Assembly (NCBI GenBank): GCA_036732005.1
Contig: DAINDF010000002.1
Coordinates: 248,001-312,000 of the forward strand
Direction of reading: 5' to 3'
Length of the DNA stretch: 64,000 nucleotides
Source of the DNA: UBA1926 sp036732005
GTDB taxonomy: Bacteria; Planctomycetota; Phycisphaerae; Phycisphaerales; UBA1924
Under the pieces are notes generated by a model that saw only the letters and a list, made by a program, of their open reading frames with translations, was not told the origin of the DNA and ran no database searches. How positions within the stretch are numbered: position 1 is the first letter of the stretch; each line of letters opens with the position of its first letter. Shown here in pieces: positions 24,448 to 32,717 of this stretch. Position numbers and translations under genes: made by a program.

Positions 24448-26457
24448 TTAGTCGGCCTTGCGGACCCACTCGGCCTCGACGGCTTCGAGTTCGCGTTGGA
24501 GGTCGTCGCGCTGCTCGGTGAGGCGGTTCGCGCGGGTGATGTCACGCCAGACATCGGGGTCCTCGAGTTCGCGGTCGATGGATCGGATCTGCTCGGAGAG
24601 TGCCGCGATCTTCTCTTCGAGCTGCTCAAGGCGCATCCACGACCATTTGCTCTTCTTCGTTGCCCCGGCTGGAGCGTCGGGGACCTTGGGCGGCGGCGCG
24701 GGGTCGGCGCGGCGGTCTCGGTCCGGGGCCTTGGGCCTGGGGGCGGGCGCCGCGGCGGCCCTCGACGCCCGGAGTTGCTTCTCGTGCCACTCGGTGTAGT
24801 TGCCGAGGAAGACCTCGACCTCGCCGGTCCCGTCGAGGATGAGCAGGCGGTCGCAGCACGCGTCGAGCAACGCGCGGTCGTGGCTAATCAGGATGAGCGT
24901 CCCGTCGTAGAGCCCCTTCTCCCGGGAGTCGGGGTCGGGCCGGCGCAGGGCCTCCTCGAGCCGCTCGGCCGAGGGGATGTCGAGGTGATTGGTCGGCTCG
25001 TCAAGAACAAGCACATTCTTCCCGGTCACCATGAGCCCCGCGAGCACGGCCCGGGCCCGTTCGCCGCCGCTGAGGAGGCCCAGCTCCTTCTCCTGGTCAT
25101 CGCCGCTGAAGAGGAAGGCGCCCGCGAGGTTCCGCGCGGCCTGCTCGCTCAGCAGGGAGTTGGGGCACTCCTTGCGGACGATGTCCTGGAGGTAGCGGAC
25201 GACGGTCTTCTCCGGGTCGATCGTCTCGTGGCTCTGGCGGAAGTAGCCGATCGAGAGCCGCGAGCCCGGTTGGATCGTGCCGGCGTCGGCGTCGGTCTCG
25301 CCCAGGAGGCAGCGCACGAGCGTGGTCTTGCCCGCCCCGTTGGGGCCGATGACGCCCCAGCGCTGCCCCCGTTCGATCGAGAGATCGAGATCGTGGAAGA
25401 GGATCTTCGCCGAGCCGTTTTCGTTGCGGTACTGCTTGGACAGTCCGCGGACGCTGGCGATCAGGTCGCCCGGGCGTTCGGCCTTGGGGAGCGTGAGGCG
25501 CATGGTCTCCATCTCGAGCGGGCGTTCGATGGTGGACCCCGCCTTCTCGCGTTCGAGACGGGTCTCGCGGCCCTTGGCCTGCTTGGCTCGCTGCCCCGCC
25601 TTGTACTTGCGGATGTAGGCTTCCTCCTGGCGGAACTTGGTCTGCTGGTTCTCCCACGCGCGGCGCTGGGCCTCGCGGCGCTCGGCGCGGAGTTTCCGGA
25701 ACGCCGCGTAGTTGCCGGGATACTCGATCAGCCTTCCGCCCTCGATGGGAACCGGTTCAACCTCGATGATGCGGCTGACGACATTGTCGAGCAGGTAGCG
25801 GTCGTGGGAGATCATGAGCACGGCGCCGCGGTAGTCAGTCTTGAGGAAATCCTCGAGCCAGAGCCGGCCCTGGATGTCGAGGTGGTTCGTGGGCTCGTCG
25901 AGCAGCAGAACCTCGGGCTCGCCCAGGAGGAGCTTGGCGAGCGCCAGGCGTGCACGCTGCCCACCCGAGAGCCCCGGCACGGGCACGCCGAACTGATCGT
26001 CCGTAAAGCCGAGGCCGTGGAGGACGGCGTCGATCTTGTGGTCGGTGGCGAGCCCGCCGGCGGCGTCGATCTTCTTCTCGATCGCCTCCTGCCGGCGGAA
26101 GAGCCGGTCGAGGGCGTCGCCGGTCGCTTCGGCCATCGCGTGGAAGACCTCGTGGAGTTCGGCCTCGAGGTCCTCGATGTGGCTGAACGCGGCGGCGGCC
26201 TCCTCCCGGAGGGTGCGGGAGCCGTGGAACTCGGGCTCCTGGGCGAGGTATCCCGCGTGGGCGTTCCCGGTGAGGACGACGGAGCCGCTGTCGGCCTTCA
26301 TCGCGCCGGCGATGATCTTCAGCAGCGTGCTCTTTCCGCTGCCGTTGCGGCCGACCAGCCCCACCCGCTCGGCGGGTTCGAGCGTCAGGGAGACGTCGTC
26401 GAGGATTCGGCGTTCGCCGTAGGAAAGCGCGATGTTGGTGGCGGCGAGGACCGGCAT
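24448..26457 (-). CDS. ABC-F family ATPase (Uup/Ettin-like) with C-terminal coiled coil
   Basis: 669 residues, no transmembrane segments. There are two ABC domains in tandem. The first has Walker A GRNGSGKST, signature LSGGQRARLALA and Walker B VLLLDEPTNHLD. The second has GPNGAGKTT, LSGGERARAVLA and VLVLDEPTNHLD. Between them is the basic linker with AYIRKYKAGQRAKQAKGRE (P-site tRNA interaction motif region). A Pro/Ala-rich spacer then leads to a C-terminal coiled coil (LEEKIAALSEQIRSIDRELE ... QRDDLQRELEAVEAEW) as in Uup. ABC-F proteins act on ribosomes or branched DNA rather than in transport. A TACGCT hexamer lies eight bases before the ATG. Confidence 0.93.
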   Translation of the reverse strand: MPVLAATNIALSYGERRILDDVSLTLEPAERVGLVGRNGSGKSTLLKIIAGAMKADSGSVVLTGNAHAGYLAQEPEFHGSRTLREEAAAAFSHIEDLEAELHEVFHAMAEATGDALDRLFRRQEAIEKKIDAAGGLATDHKIDAVLHGLGFTDDQFGVPVPGLSGGQRARLALAKLLLGEPEVLLLDEPTNHLDIQGRLWLEDFLKTDYRGAVLMISHDRYLLDNVVSRIIEVEPVPIEGGRLIEYPGNYAAFRKLRAERREAQRRAWENQQTKFRQEEAYIRKYKAGQRAKQAKGRETRLEREKAGSTIERPLEMETMRLTLPKAERPGDLIASVRGLSKQYRNENGSAKILFHDLDLSIERGQRWGVIGPNGAGKTTLVRCLLGETDADAGTIQPGSRLSIGYFRQSHETIDPEKTVVRYLQDIVRKECPNSLLSEQAARNLAGAFLFSGDDQEKELGLLSGGERARAVLAGLMVTGKNVLVLDEPTNHLDIPSAERLEEALRRPDPDSREKGLYDGTLILISHDRALLDACCDRLLILDGTGEVEVFLGNYTEWHEKQLRASRAAAAPAPRPKAPDRDRRADPAPPPKVPDAPAGATKKSKWSWMRLEQLEEKIAALSEQIRSIDRELEDPDVWRDITRANRLTEQRDDLQRELEAVEAEWVRKAD

Positions 26458-26510
26458 GGACGCAAAGCGTAGAGCCCTCGGACGCGTGCGAAGCGAACCG
26501 GGCCCGGGGG

Positions 26511-26906
26511 CTACCCGGACCTCAGGCGGTCGATCTCCTCGCGCAGCCGGGCGTTTTCCTCGAGCAGCGCGGCGACGAGATCCGCGTCCGGCGCGCCCTC
26601 CCGGGCGGGAGGAGGGGCCGCGGGGCCGGTCACCCGTTCGTCTCGGTAGTAGACCCCGGCGAGCATGCTGGTCGAACAGGTGGCGACCCGGGTGCTCCCC
26701 TCGGCGTCGGTGAACTCGACCTCGTAGGTCCGCTCGCCCTTGCGGCCCAACCAGCCCCGGGCGAAGGGGGTCCATGCGATGCGTTCAACCGTCGCGCCGC
26801 GCTCCGCAAGATCGCCCTGGATTCGGCTCTGGTCGAGCACGCCCGCCATGACCCGGACGGTCACGCCGAGGGCAACGAACGCGACGAGAACGATTAGTGG
26901 ATCCAT
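26511..26906 (-). CDS. Single-pass membrane protein of unknown function
   Basis: 131 residues: an N-terminal helix (PLIVLVAFVALGVTVRVMAG), a small beta-rich domain (WTPFARGWLGRKGERTYEVE ... EGSTRVATCSTSMLAGVYY) and a C-terminal coiled coil (ALLEENARLREEIDRLRSG). I do not recognise the family. It precedes the ABC-F gene on the same strand (53 bp) and is divergent from the MDR oxidoreductase gene. No ribosome binding site is obvious. Confidence 0.7.
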   Translation of the reverse strand: MDPLIVLVAFVALGVTVRVMAGVLDQSRIQGDLAERGATVERIAWTPFARGWLGRKGERTYEVEFTDAEGSTRVATCSTSMLAGVYYRDERVTGPAAPPPAREGAPDADLVAALLEENARLREEIDRLRSG

Positions 26907-26975
26907 CGGTTCCCAAGCCGCCACGCCGGCCCCCGGGTCTGGAGCTCGGTCGAGACCGGTCAGGCGGTCTTCGGA

Positions 26976-26981
26976 TAGTCT
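26976..26981 (+). promoter_or_regulatory. -10-like TAGTCT hexamer, leaderless start of the MDR oxidoreductase gene
   Basis: TAGTCT is followed by AACGGC and then the ATG at 26988, with no Shine-Dalgarno sequence. Spacing is identical to that at 8468. Confidence 0.55.
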
Positions 26982-26987
26982 AACGGC

Positions 26988-28037
26988 ATGCGAGCGCTCG
27001 TGATCACCCGACAAGGCAGCCCCGTTGCCCTGAACATCGAACTTCGCAACGACTTTGCCGATCCCGGTCCGCCGGGCGAGGGTGAGGTCCGCCTCCGCGT
27101 GTTGGCGAGCGCGCTCAACCATCTCGATCTCTGGGTCGGGCGGGGTGTGCCGGGGCTGGACCTGACTTACCCGCGGGTCGGCGGCTGCGATGTGTGCGGC
27201 GAGGTCGAGTCGATCGGAGATGGCGTGGACCAGGACTGGATCGGCCGGCGCGTGATCGTCAACGCGGCGGTCGAGGTCGCGCCGCGTGACCATCCTGACG
27301 ATCCCCCGGCGACGATGCTCGCGCCGGAGTATGAGCTGCTCGGCGAGCATCATTCGCCCGGGACGCACGCGGAGTGGTTTGTCTGCCCGGTTGAGCAACT
27401 CGCGGATGTCGGCGCGGCCGACCCCGAGCGTGCCGCCGCGTTCGGGCTGACCTTCCTGACCGCCTACAGCATGATGCGGACCAAGGCGGACCTGCTGCCG
27501 GGGCAGAGCGTGCTGATCACCGGCATCGGCGGCGGCGTGGCGCTGGCGGCGATGGAGATCGCCCGGCACCTTGGCTGCCGGGTGTGCGTGACGAGCCGGC
27601 ACCAATGGAAGCTCGATCGTGCGCTGGAACTCGGCGCGGACCACGGCGTGCTCGACCAGGGCAAGGACTGGTCACGCGAGGTGCGGGCCTGGTCGGGCAA
27701 GCGGGGCGTAGATCTCGCGGTCGACTCGGCCGGCAAGGCGACCCACCTGGCCTGCATCAAGAGCCTGGCGCGGGGCGGGGCGTATGTCACGCCGGGGTGC
27801 ACGAGCGGGCCCGACGCGACCACCGATCTCGCGAGGATTTTCTGGAATCAGCTGCGCCTCTTCGGATCGACTATGGGATCGCTCGAGGATTTTCGCGAGG
27901 TGACGAGCCTCTTCCGCTCCGGGGCGCTCCGGCCCGTGATCGACGCGGTGCACGAGCCCTCGAACGGGAAGGCGGCTTACGAGCGGCTGGAATCGGGTGA
28001 GCAGTTCGGGAAGGTCGTGATCCGGTGGGCGGAGTGA
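26988..28037 (+). CDS. Medium-chain dehydrogenase/reductase (zinc-type alcohol dehydrogenase-like)
   Basis: 349 residues. The GroES-like N-terminal domain has LRVLASALNHLDLWVGRGVP and YPRVGGCDVCGEVESIGDGV. The Rossmann domain has SVLITGIGGGVALAAMEIARH, a variant dinucleotide loop, followed by ELGADHGVLDQ. The four-cysteine structural zinc loop is missing, and the catalytic-zinc ligands are not clearly conserved, so it resembles the zinc-independent quinone oxidoreductase side of the MDR superfamily. Its start is placed by the TAGTCT hexamer. The next gene overlaps its stop by four bases, so the two are translationally coupled. Confidence 0.88.
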   Translation: MRALVITRQGSPVALNIELRNDFADPGPPGEGEVRLRVLASALNHLDLWVGRGVPGLDLTYPRVGGCDVCGEVESIGDGVDQDWIGRRVIVNAAVEVAPRDHPDDPPATMLAPEYELLGEHHSPGTHAEWFVCPVEQLADVGAADPERAAAFGLTFLTAYSMMRTKADLLPGQSVLITGIGGGVALAAMEIARHLGCRVCVTSRHQWKLDRALELGADHGVLDQGKDWSREVRAWSGKRGVDLAVDSAGKATHLACIKSLARGGAYVTPGCTSGPDATTDLARIFWNQLRLFGSTMGSLEDFREVTSLFRSGALRPVIDAVHEPSNGKAAYERLESGEQFGKVVIRWAE

Positions 28038-28585
28038 GGGCCGCGGCGGCGCTCCTGACAGTCGTCGGCCTGCTGACGGCCTGCGCCGGGCCGCGAGTTG
28101 TCGACAGGTACACTCCCGAGTCGGTCGTCCTCGAGCGGGACGCACGCGAGCAGTTGCGGCTCTGGCACCGGGCTGCGGCCGAGGGGGACTTCGACGCGTA
28201 CTTCTCGCGCATGACGCGCGGCGCGGTCTTCCTGGGGACCGACGCGGGGGAGCGCTGGACGCGTGCGGAGTTCGAGGCGTTCGCGCGCCCGTACTTCGAC
28301 GGCGAGGAGGCCTGGAGCTACGAGCAGGTCCAGACCAACATCCGGATCGGCCCGGTTGCGCCCGCGAGGATCGCGTGGGTTGACGAGGTGCTTCACAACG
28401 AGAAATACGGGCTCTGCCGCGGCACGGGCGTGCTCATCCGCGAGCCCGACGGCGCCTGGCGCATCGACCACTACAGCCTGTCGTTCCTCGTGCCGAATGA
28501 TCTGGCGGAGGCCGTGGTCGGCGTCATCCGCGGGCACGGCCACACTCGGTCGGGGCACGAGGCGGGCGGGGCCGGCGAGCCCTGA
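28034..28585 (+). CDS. Lipoprotein with SnoaL/NTF2-like domain
   Basis: 183 residues. The GTG at 28034 overlaps the MDR stop codon (GTGA) and directly gives a lipoprotein signal (AALLTVVGLLTAC, lipobox LTAC). The mature part matches the cone-shaped SnoaL-like/DUF4440 pattern: LRLWHRAAAEGDFDAYFSRM, AVFLGTDAGERWTRAEFEAF, a beta sheet ending WRIDHYSLSFLVP. Such domains are ligand-binding or enzymatic; no function can be assigned. A GTG three codons earlier is an alternative start. Confidence 0.8.
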   Translation: MRAAAALLTVVGLLTACAGPRVVDRYTPESVVLERDAREQLRLWHRAAAEGDFDAYFSRMTRGAVFLGTDAGERWTRAEFEAFARPYFDGEEAWSYEQVQTNIRIGPVAPARIAWVDEVLHNEKYGLCRGTGVLIREPDGAWRIDHYSLSFLVPNDLAEAVVGVIRGHGHTRSGHEAGGAGEP

Positions 28586-28901
28586 ACACTCTCTCTCCGA
28601 TCCTCCCTCCCCACGGTGGCTCGGATCCGTCCGCCCGCGCTTCGCGCCCGACCGAGTGCGTCAGAAGGGGGCATCATCGTCGGAGTGCGGGCGGTTGGGT
28701 GGGGGGGATCCCCTCGCTCCTCGCTGGTGTGGGGTTCTCCCCCCGGCACGCACAGGGCCGAGAACCGGCGGGCGTCTCGCGAGTATCTTGCCTAACCCCA
28801 CCACATGAACCTACGCCCCGCGTTCCCGCGAACGCAGGGCCGATCCGCTTGCGTCGCCGCCCCGGTCGATTCGATCTTCCTTGTAGGAACGGAGGTGGGC
28901 C
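28586..28901. other. Intergenic region without recognisable genes
   Basis: 316 bp between the SnoaL-like lipoprotein gene and a small membrane-protein gene. No convincing frame on either strand. It contains a small perfect hairpin (GCGTTC, loop CCGC, GAACGC at 28820-28835) upstream of the small gene, and a CTCGCGAG palindrome followed by TATCT around 28780 that could be promoter material. Confidence 0.5.
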
Positions 28902-29180
28902 ATGCTCCGGCTCATCACAGGCCCCTGGTTCGCTTCGATCACCGACGGGCGATCGGCCTGGGAAGAGGTCGTTCGCGGCATCCGCGCCACCATGGACGAC
29001 CCATCGCGGGGCCTGCCCGGTGTCGGCCTGATCTTCGCCGGGCTGCTGGTGGTCTGGATCAACATCCGCCTCGCCAGGATGCTGCTCCGCGACCCACCCG
29101 ACCACCACGCCCCGCTGACTCACGACGACCACGGGGCCCCGCGACCCGCCCATCACGGGCACACGGTCACTCGGGCGTGA
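28902..29180 (+). CDS. Small single-pass membrane protein with His-rich tail
   Basis: 92 residues. The start is well supported by GGAGGTGGG just before the ATG. A soluble N-terminus is followed by one helix (GVGLIFAGLLVVWINIRLAR) and a hydrophilic tail with seven histidines (PDHHAPLTHDDHGAPRPAHH), which could bind metal. I do not recognise the family. Its 3' end overlaps the convergent LptC-like gene by 14 bases. Confidence 0.65.
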   Translation: MLRLITGPWFASITDGRSAWEEVVRGIRATMDDPSRGLPGVGLIFAGLLVVWINIRLARMLLRDPPDHHAPLTHDDHGAPRPAHHGHTVTRA

Positions 29181-32157
29181 CGACCGATCCGGGGTTGATG
29201 ATCTCGATGAGATCGGTCGTGAGATTCCAGCGCATCGCCCGCGAGGTGCTTGTCGTGCCGCGGATGAGGTCCTGCAACTCCACCCGCCCGTTCTCCGCCG
29301 AGACCGCCTCGACCAGACCCCGCTCGGCGTAGTAGAGCAGCCGGCTCGCCGCGATCTCACGCCGCTCATCGATCCGCAGGACCGCGTTGCCGAGGGCCTC
29401 AGCCCAGAGCAGGTCGCCCTCGCCCGAATCGGGCGAGGTGGAGAACCGCGCCACGAGCCGGTCGGAGGTCACCTCGGTCAGCGCCTGCTGCCCGAGCGGC
29501 TTGTGCGCCACGCGGACCGTGTCGCTGAAGATCGCATCACCCTTGCTCCGGTCGAACGAGAGCGACCCCTCCCAGGTGAACAGCGATGTTCCCCGGCTGC
29601 CGCCGCCCGTGGCCGAGCCCTCGCCGGGCCGGTCCTCAGCGTCCGCGCGGCGGTCGAGCACGAACAGGCGGCCCGACCCGGGGACGCTCAAGCGGTTCTC
29701 CTTGGCGAGAAGACGGATCTCGCGCCCTTCGAGGCGGTAGATCTCGTCAACCCGGTCTGCGGCGGCTTCCGCCCCGACACGGCGCGATTCGACCGCCGCG
29801 GCGCGTTCCGCGGTGCCGATCGCCCTGGCCGTGCGGAGCCGTTGCTCTCCTTGCGTGTCCTCGCCGTCGACGAACGGGTCGAGCTGCATCTCGATGCGGT
29901 GCGCCTCGACCGTGTCGAGGTTGCCGTCCTGTGAACGGGAATCCGCCCGAGCCTCCCCCTCGCACTCGAGGGTGCCGAGGCGATCGTCGAAGTGCATCCG
30001 GGTGGCCCAGGAGGCGGTCAGGACCCGTGGGGCGTCGCCGGTCTCTCGGTGCTCGAAGTCCCCCGGGCCCTCGACACGCACCACGCGCCCGGGTCCGTCG
30101 AGGTCGATGCGGTCGCCGGCGATCGTCGTGCCGAGCCGCGTGACGCGTGCGCCCGCCCCCGAGACCACGGCCTTCTCGGCGAGCGCATCCGTCCAGAGGT
30201 GCTCGCCCTCGCCGGTGACGCCCTTGCCGTCGGAAAAGACAACCTGCCCATCGGCCTCGGCCTCGGTGACGATGACATCGCCCGCCTCGTCCCGGGCGAG
30301 CCGCGCGTCGATGAGCCTCCCGGCGATCGACTCCGCGTTCTCGCGCCGCGCGAGCGCCGAGCCCGAGATCACCACGCGGGTCGGGTCGAGTTCCTCTCCC
30401 CCGGTGCCACGGGCGAAATGGACCTCCAGCAGGTCGCCGGCGACCGAGCCGCCGCGCCCGTCGGCCCCGATCGCCCGCTCGACATTCAGTTGCACGAGGC
30501 GGGGCTGCTCCCCGGGCCCCGCGTCGAAAATGGCGTCGATGCGCTCGCCGTCGAGTGTCGCGTCCTGATTGACGCCCCGGGCCTCGCCGGAGAAGCTCGC
30601 CCGCTCGATGCGATCGGTCATCCGGCCGTTCTCCACGGCGAACGCGAACGAGGCCCCCGATCGCCAGGTGATGCGTTGCGGGCGGGCGTTCCCGGGCTCG
30701 TCGGCGTGGTCGCGCCCGGTGAGCTCGCCCGCTGTCGGGACGGTGACGACCCCGGCGGCGAGTTCGATGTAGAGCGTATTGGCGCCGCTGATCCGCCCGT
30801 TCGCGGGGCTCACGAGTTCGACGGACCCCGCCGAGCCGGTGAGCTCGACCCGCTCCCGGCCCGCGAAGTAGGCCACGGTCATCGCGCGCCCGTGGGCTTC
30901 CGCGTCGTGGTCGGCGAACTCCACATGCCCCTCGGCGACCTCGAACCGCAGCGCGATGTCGTCCCCGATCGCCAGTTCGGCGGGGATGTCGTCGAGCGGC
31001 GCGACCTCCATCGGCCCGTCCCAGGTCAGCACCACCGGGACCGGCTCGGAAGGCGTCTCCGCGATGCCCGCGTCCGGCGGGGCCGGCTCACCGGCGACGG
31101 CATGCGGGAACGGCAGCGGGGCGCTCACCACGAGTGACGCAAGCAGGGAGGGAACCGGAGCCGCAGCGGTCGCGGGTGACTGCTTCTCGGGGACTTCGTT
31201 GTCAACCAGGCGGGTCCACACGGTGAGCGAGTCCGAACGGATTTCCCTCGGTCCCTGGGTCGCCTTGATGTTGTCCCGGAATGTCGTTCGATAGAGATCG
31301 ACCTTGGGCCCGGCCGCGTCGAGCGTGTCGACGGCGGGCTGGAAGGAGGCGAGCACGATCTCTCCGCTCCGCGCCGCCGGGGCGGGCGGCCCGGCTCGAC
31401 GCGGCCCGCGACGCGGGGCCGCGGTCAAGGGCGCCATCGGCCCGGCGTCCCCATCGGCCTTCGGGATGTACACGAGGCGTTCACCCTGATCGACGCGGAG
31501 CCAGTTGATGCTCTCTCGTTGCTCGTTGAGCACGACGAAAACGCCCCGGCCCGCGAACTCGATGTCGTCGCCCTTGAGATCGAGTCGGCCCTCGGTCTCG
31601 AACTGGAGAAGATCGAGATTGAAGTGCAGGGGCTGGTCCGTGGTCGCAACGATGGTGGGGCGGTCGATTGCCAGATCGGGGCGTCGGCCCGGGGTTGGGT
31701 CGAAGCGGCGGGCCCGGACATCGCCCTTGAGGAACCCCTCGCGCGGCGACTGCTCGCCCTCGGGGATGTAGAACCGCCCGCTCTTGGACTCGATGTGCCA
31801 CGCCGACCCGTCCTTGGCGAACAGCCAGGCGCTCGGCTTCTCGACCAGGCGGTGGGAGGGCCCGTCCGGGTCGTACCGCTCGGCCAACACCTCGGCGGCG
31901 AGCCGGGTGGGGTCTTGCTTGTCCATGATCTGGATGGTCATCCCCCGACCGGACTCGTCCTGCTGCTTGAGCAGGTCCTCGACCTGGATCGGCGGGATCT
32001 CGCCGCCCAGCCGTTCGGAGGGTGGTGCAGGACGCACGAACCCGTAGTAGACGAGCATGCTGGCGACGGCGATCCCGATGACCACGGCGAGGCCGAGGGC
32101 CGCGGTGCGGGCGGACGCAGAACGCCGCGCGGGCCGGAAATCTGGCTGCGGATTCAT
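29167..32157 (-). CDS. Very long LptC/OstA-like envelope protein (putative LPS export component)
   Basis: 996 residues. One N-terminal transmembrane helix (AALGLAVVIGIAVASMLVYYG) is followed by a periplasmic part with LptC-like features (WHIESKSGRFYIPEGEQSPR, FLKGDVRARRF). Then come several stretches recalling the beta-jelly-roll repeats of LptA/OstA (e.g. ISGSALARRENAESIAGRLI, ITEAEADGQ-like segments, VFSDGKGVTGEGEHLWTDAL). LptC and LptA are normally about 190 residues each, and together they form the bridge that carries LPS to the outer membrane. This single protein looks like several units fused. Its ATG overlaps the stop of the KdsC-like gene by four bases, which supports an LPS-related role. 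The repeat assignment is by eye. Confidence 0.72.
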   Translation of the reverse strand: MNPQPDFRPARRSASARTAALGLAVVIGIAVASMLVYYGFVRPAPPSERLGGEIPPIQVEDLLKQQDESGRGMTIQIMDKQDPTRLAAEVLAERYDPDGPSHRLVEKPSAWLFAKDGSAWHIESKSGRFYIPEGEQSPREGFLKGDVRARRFDPTPGRRPDLAIDRPTIVATTDQPLHFNLDLLQFETEGRLDLKGDDIEFAGRGVFVVLNEQRESINWLRVDQGERLVYIPKADGDAGPMAPLTAAPRRGPRRAGPPAPAARSGEIVLASFQPAVDTLDAAGPKVDLYRTTFRDNIKATQGPREIRSDSLTVWTRLVDNEVPEKQSPATAAAPVPSLLASLVVSAPLPFPHAVAGEPAPPDAGIAETPSEPVPVVLTWDGPMEVAPLDDIPAELAIGDDIALRFEVAEGHVEFADHDAEAHGRAMTVAYFAGRERVELTGSAGSVELVSPANGRISGANTLYIELAAGVVTVPTAGELTGRDHADEPGNARPQRITWRSGASFAFAVENGRMTDRIERASFSGEARGVNQDATLDGERIDAIFDAGPGEQPRLVQLNVERAIGADGRGGSVAGDLLEVHFARGTGGEELDPTRVVISGSALARRENAESIAGRLIDARLARDEAGDVIVTEAEADGQVVFSDGKGVTGEGEHLWTDALAEKAVVSGAGARVTRLGTTIAGDRIDLDGPGRVVRVEGPGDFEHRETGDAPRVLTASWATRMHFDDRLGTLECEGEARADSRSQDGNLDTVEAHRIEMQLDPFVDGEDTQGEQRLRTARAIGTAERAAAVESRRVGAEAAADRVDEIYRLEGREIRLLAKENRLSVPGSGRLFVLDRRADAEDRPGEGSATGGGSRGTSLFTWEGSLSFDRSKGDAIFSDTVRVAHKPLGQQALTEVTSDRLVARFSTSPDSGEGDLLWAEALGNAVLRIDERREIAASRLLYYAERGLVEAVSAENGRVELQDLIRGTTSTSRAMRWNLTTDLIEIINPGSVVTPE

Positions 32158-32687
32158 GGGCGATCGTATCCATGGGCCCGCAGGAGCCCGGTGAGCGCCC
32201 CCCGGGCTTCGAGCAGGTGCTCGATGAGCTCGCGAACGGCGCCGTCCCCACCCCGACGCCGGCTCACCCAGGCTGAGGATTCGAGCACCGGCGTCTCCGC
32301 GTCCGCGGGCGCCGCGGGGAAGCCCACGAGGTTGAGGGCGGGGATGTCCTTCCAGTCGTCCCCGATATAGGCCATCGCGAGGGGATCGACGCCCGTCTGT
32401 TCAGCCAGTTCACGAAGGGCCAGGGACTTGTCCGACGCGTGCTCGAACGCATGCCGGATGCCGAGCTCCGCGCACCGCCGCTCAACGGCCGCCCCGCCCC
32501 GCGCGGTGATCACCGCGGAAGAGAACCCCGAGGCGTGCCACAGCGAGAGCCCGAACCCGTCGCGCACACTGAAGGACTTGAGCTCGCGGCCTTCCGAGTC
32601 GTACACGATCTCGCCCCGGGTCAGCACGCCGTCGACATCCATGACGAGCAGGCGGATCTGATCGGGCGGCGTTCGAGGGGCGATCAT
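32154..32687 (-). CDS. kdsC: KdsC-like HAD phosphatase (KDO-8-phosphate phosphatase)
   Basis: 177 residues, the usual KdsC size. HAD motif I is LVMDVDGVLTRGEIVYDSEG (nucleophile Asp17, acid Asp19), motif II is SAVITARGG, and motif IV is MAYIGDDWKDIPAL; there is no cap domain. RHAFEHASDKSLALRELAEQ matches the KdsC lysine region. The enzyme releases KDO from KDO-8-phosphate for LPS inner core. The ATGA overlap with the LptC-like gene mirrors the kdsC-lptC order of Proteobacteria. A related nonulosonic-acid phosphatase function cannot be ruled out. AAGGAA precedes the ATG. Confidence 0.88.
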   Translation of the reverse strand: MIAPRTPPDQIRLLVMDVDGVLTRGEIVYDSEGRELKSFSVRDGFGLSLWHASGFSSAVITARGGAAVERRCAELGIRHAFEHASDKSLALRELAEQTGVDPLAMAYIGDDWKDIPALNLVGFPAAPADAETPVLESSAWVSRRRGGDGAVRELIEHLLEARGALTGLLRAHGYDRP

Positions 32688-32717
32688 CTGGGGTTCCTTC
32701 TCTTCAGCCGTCGGGGC

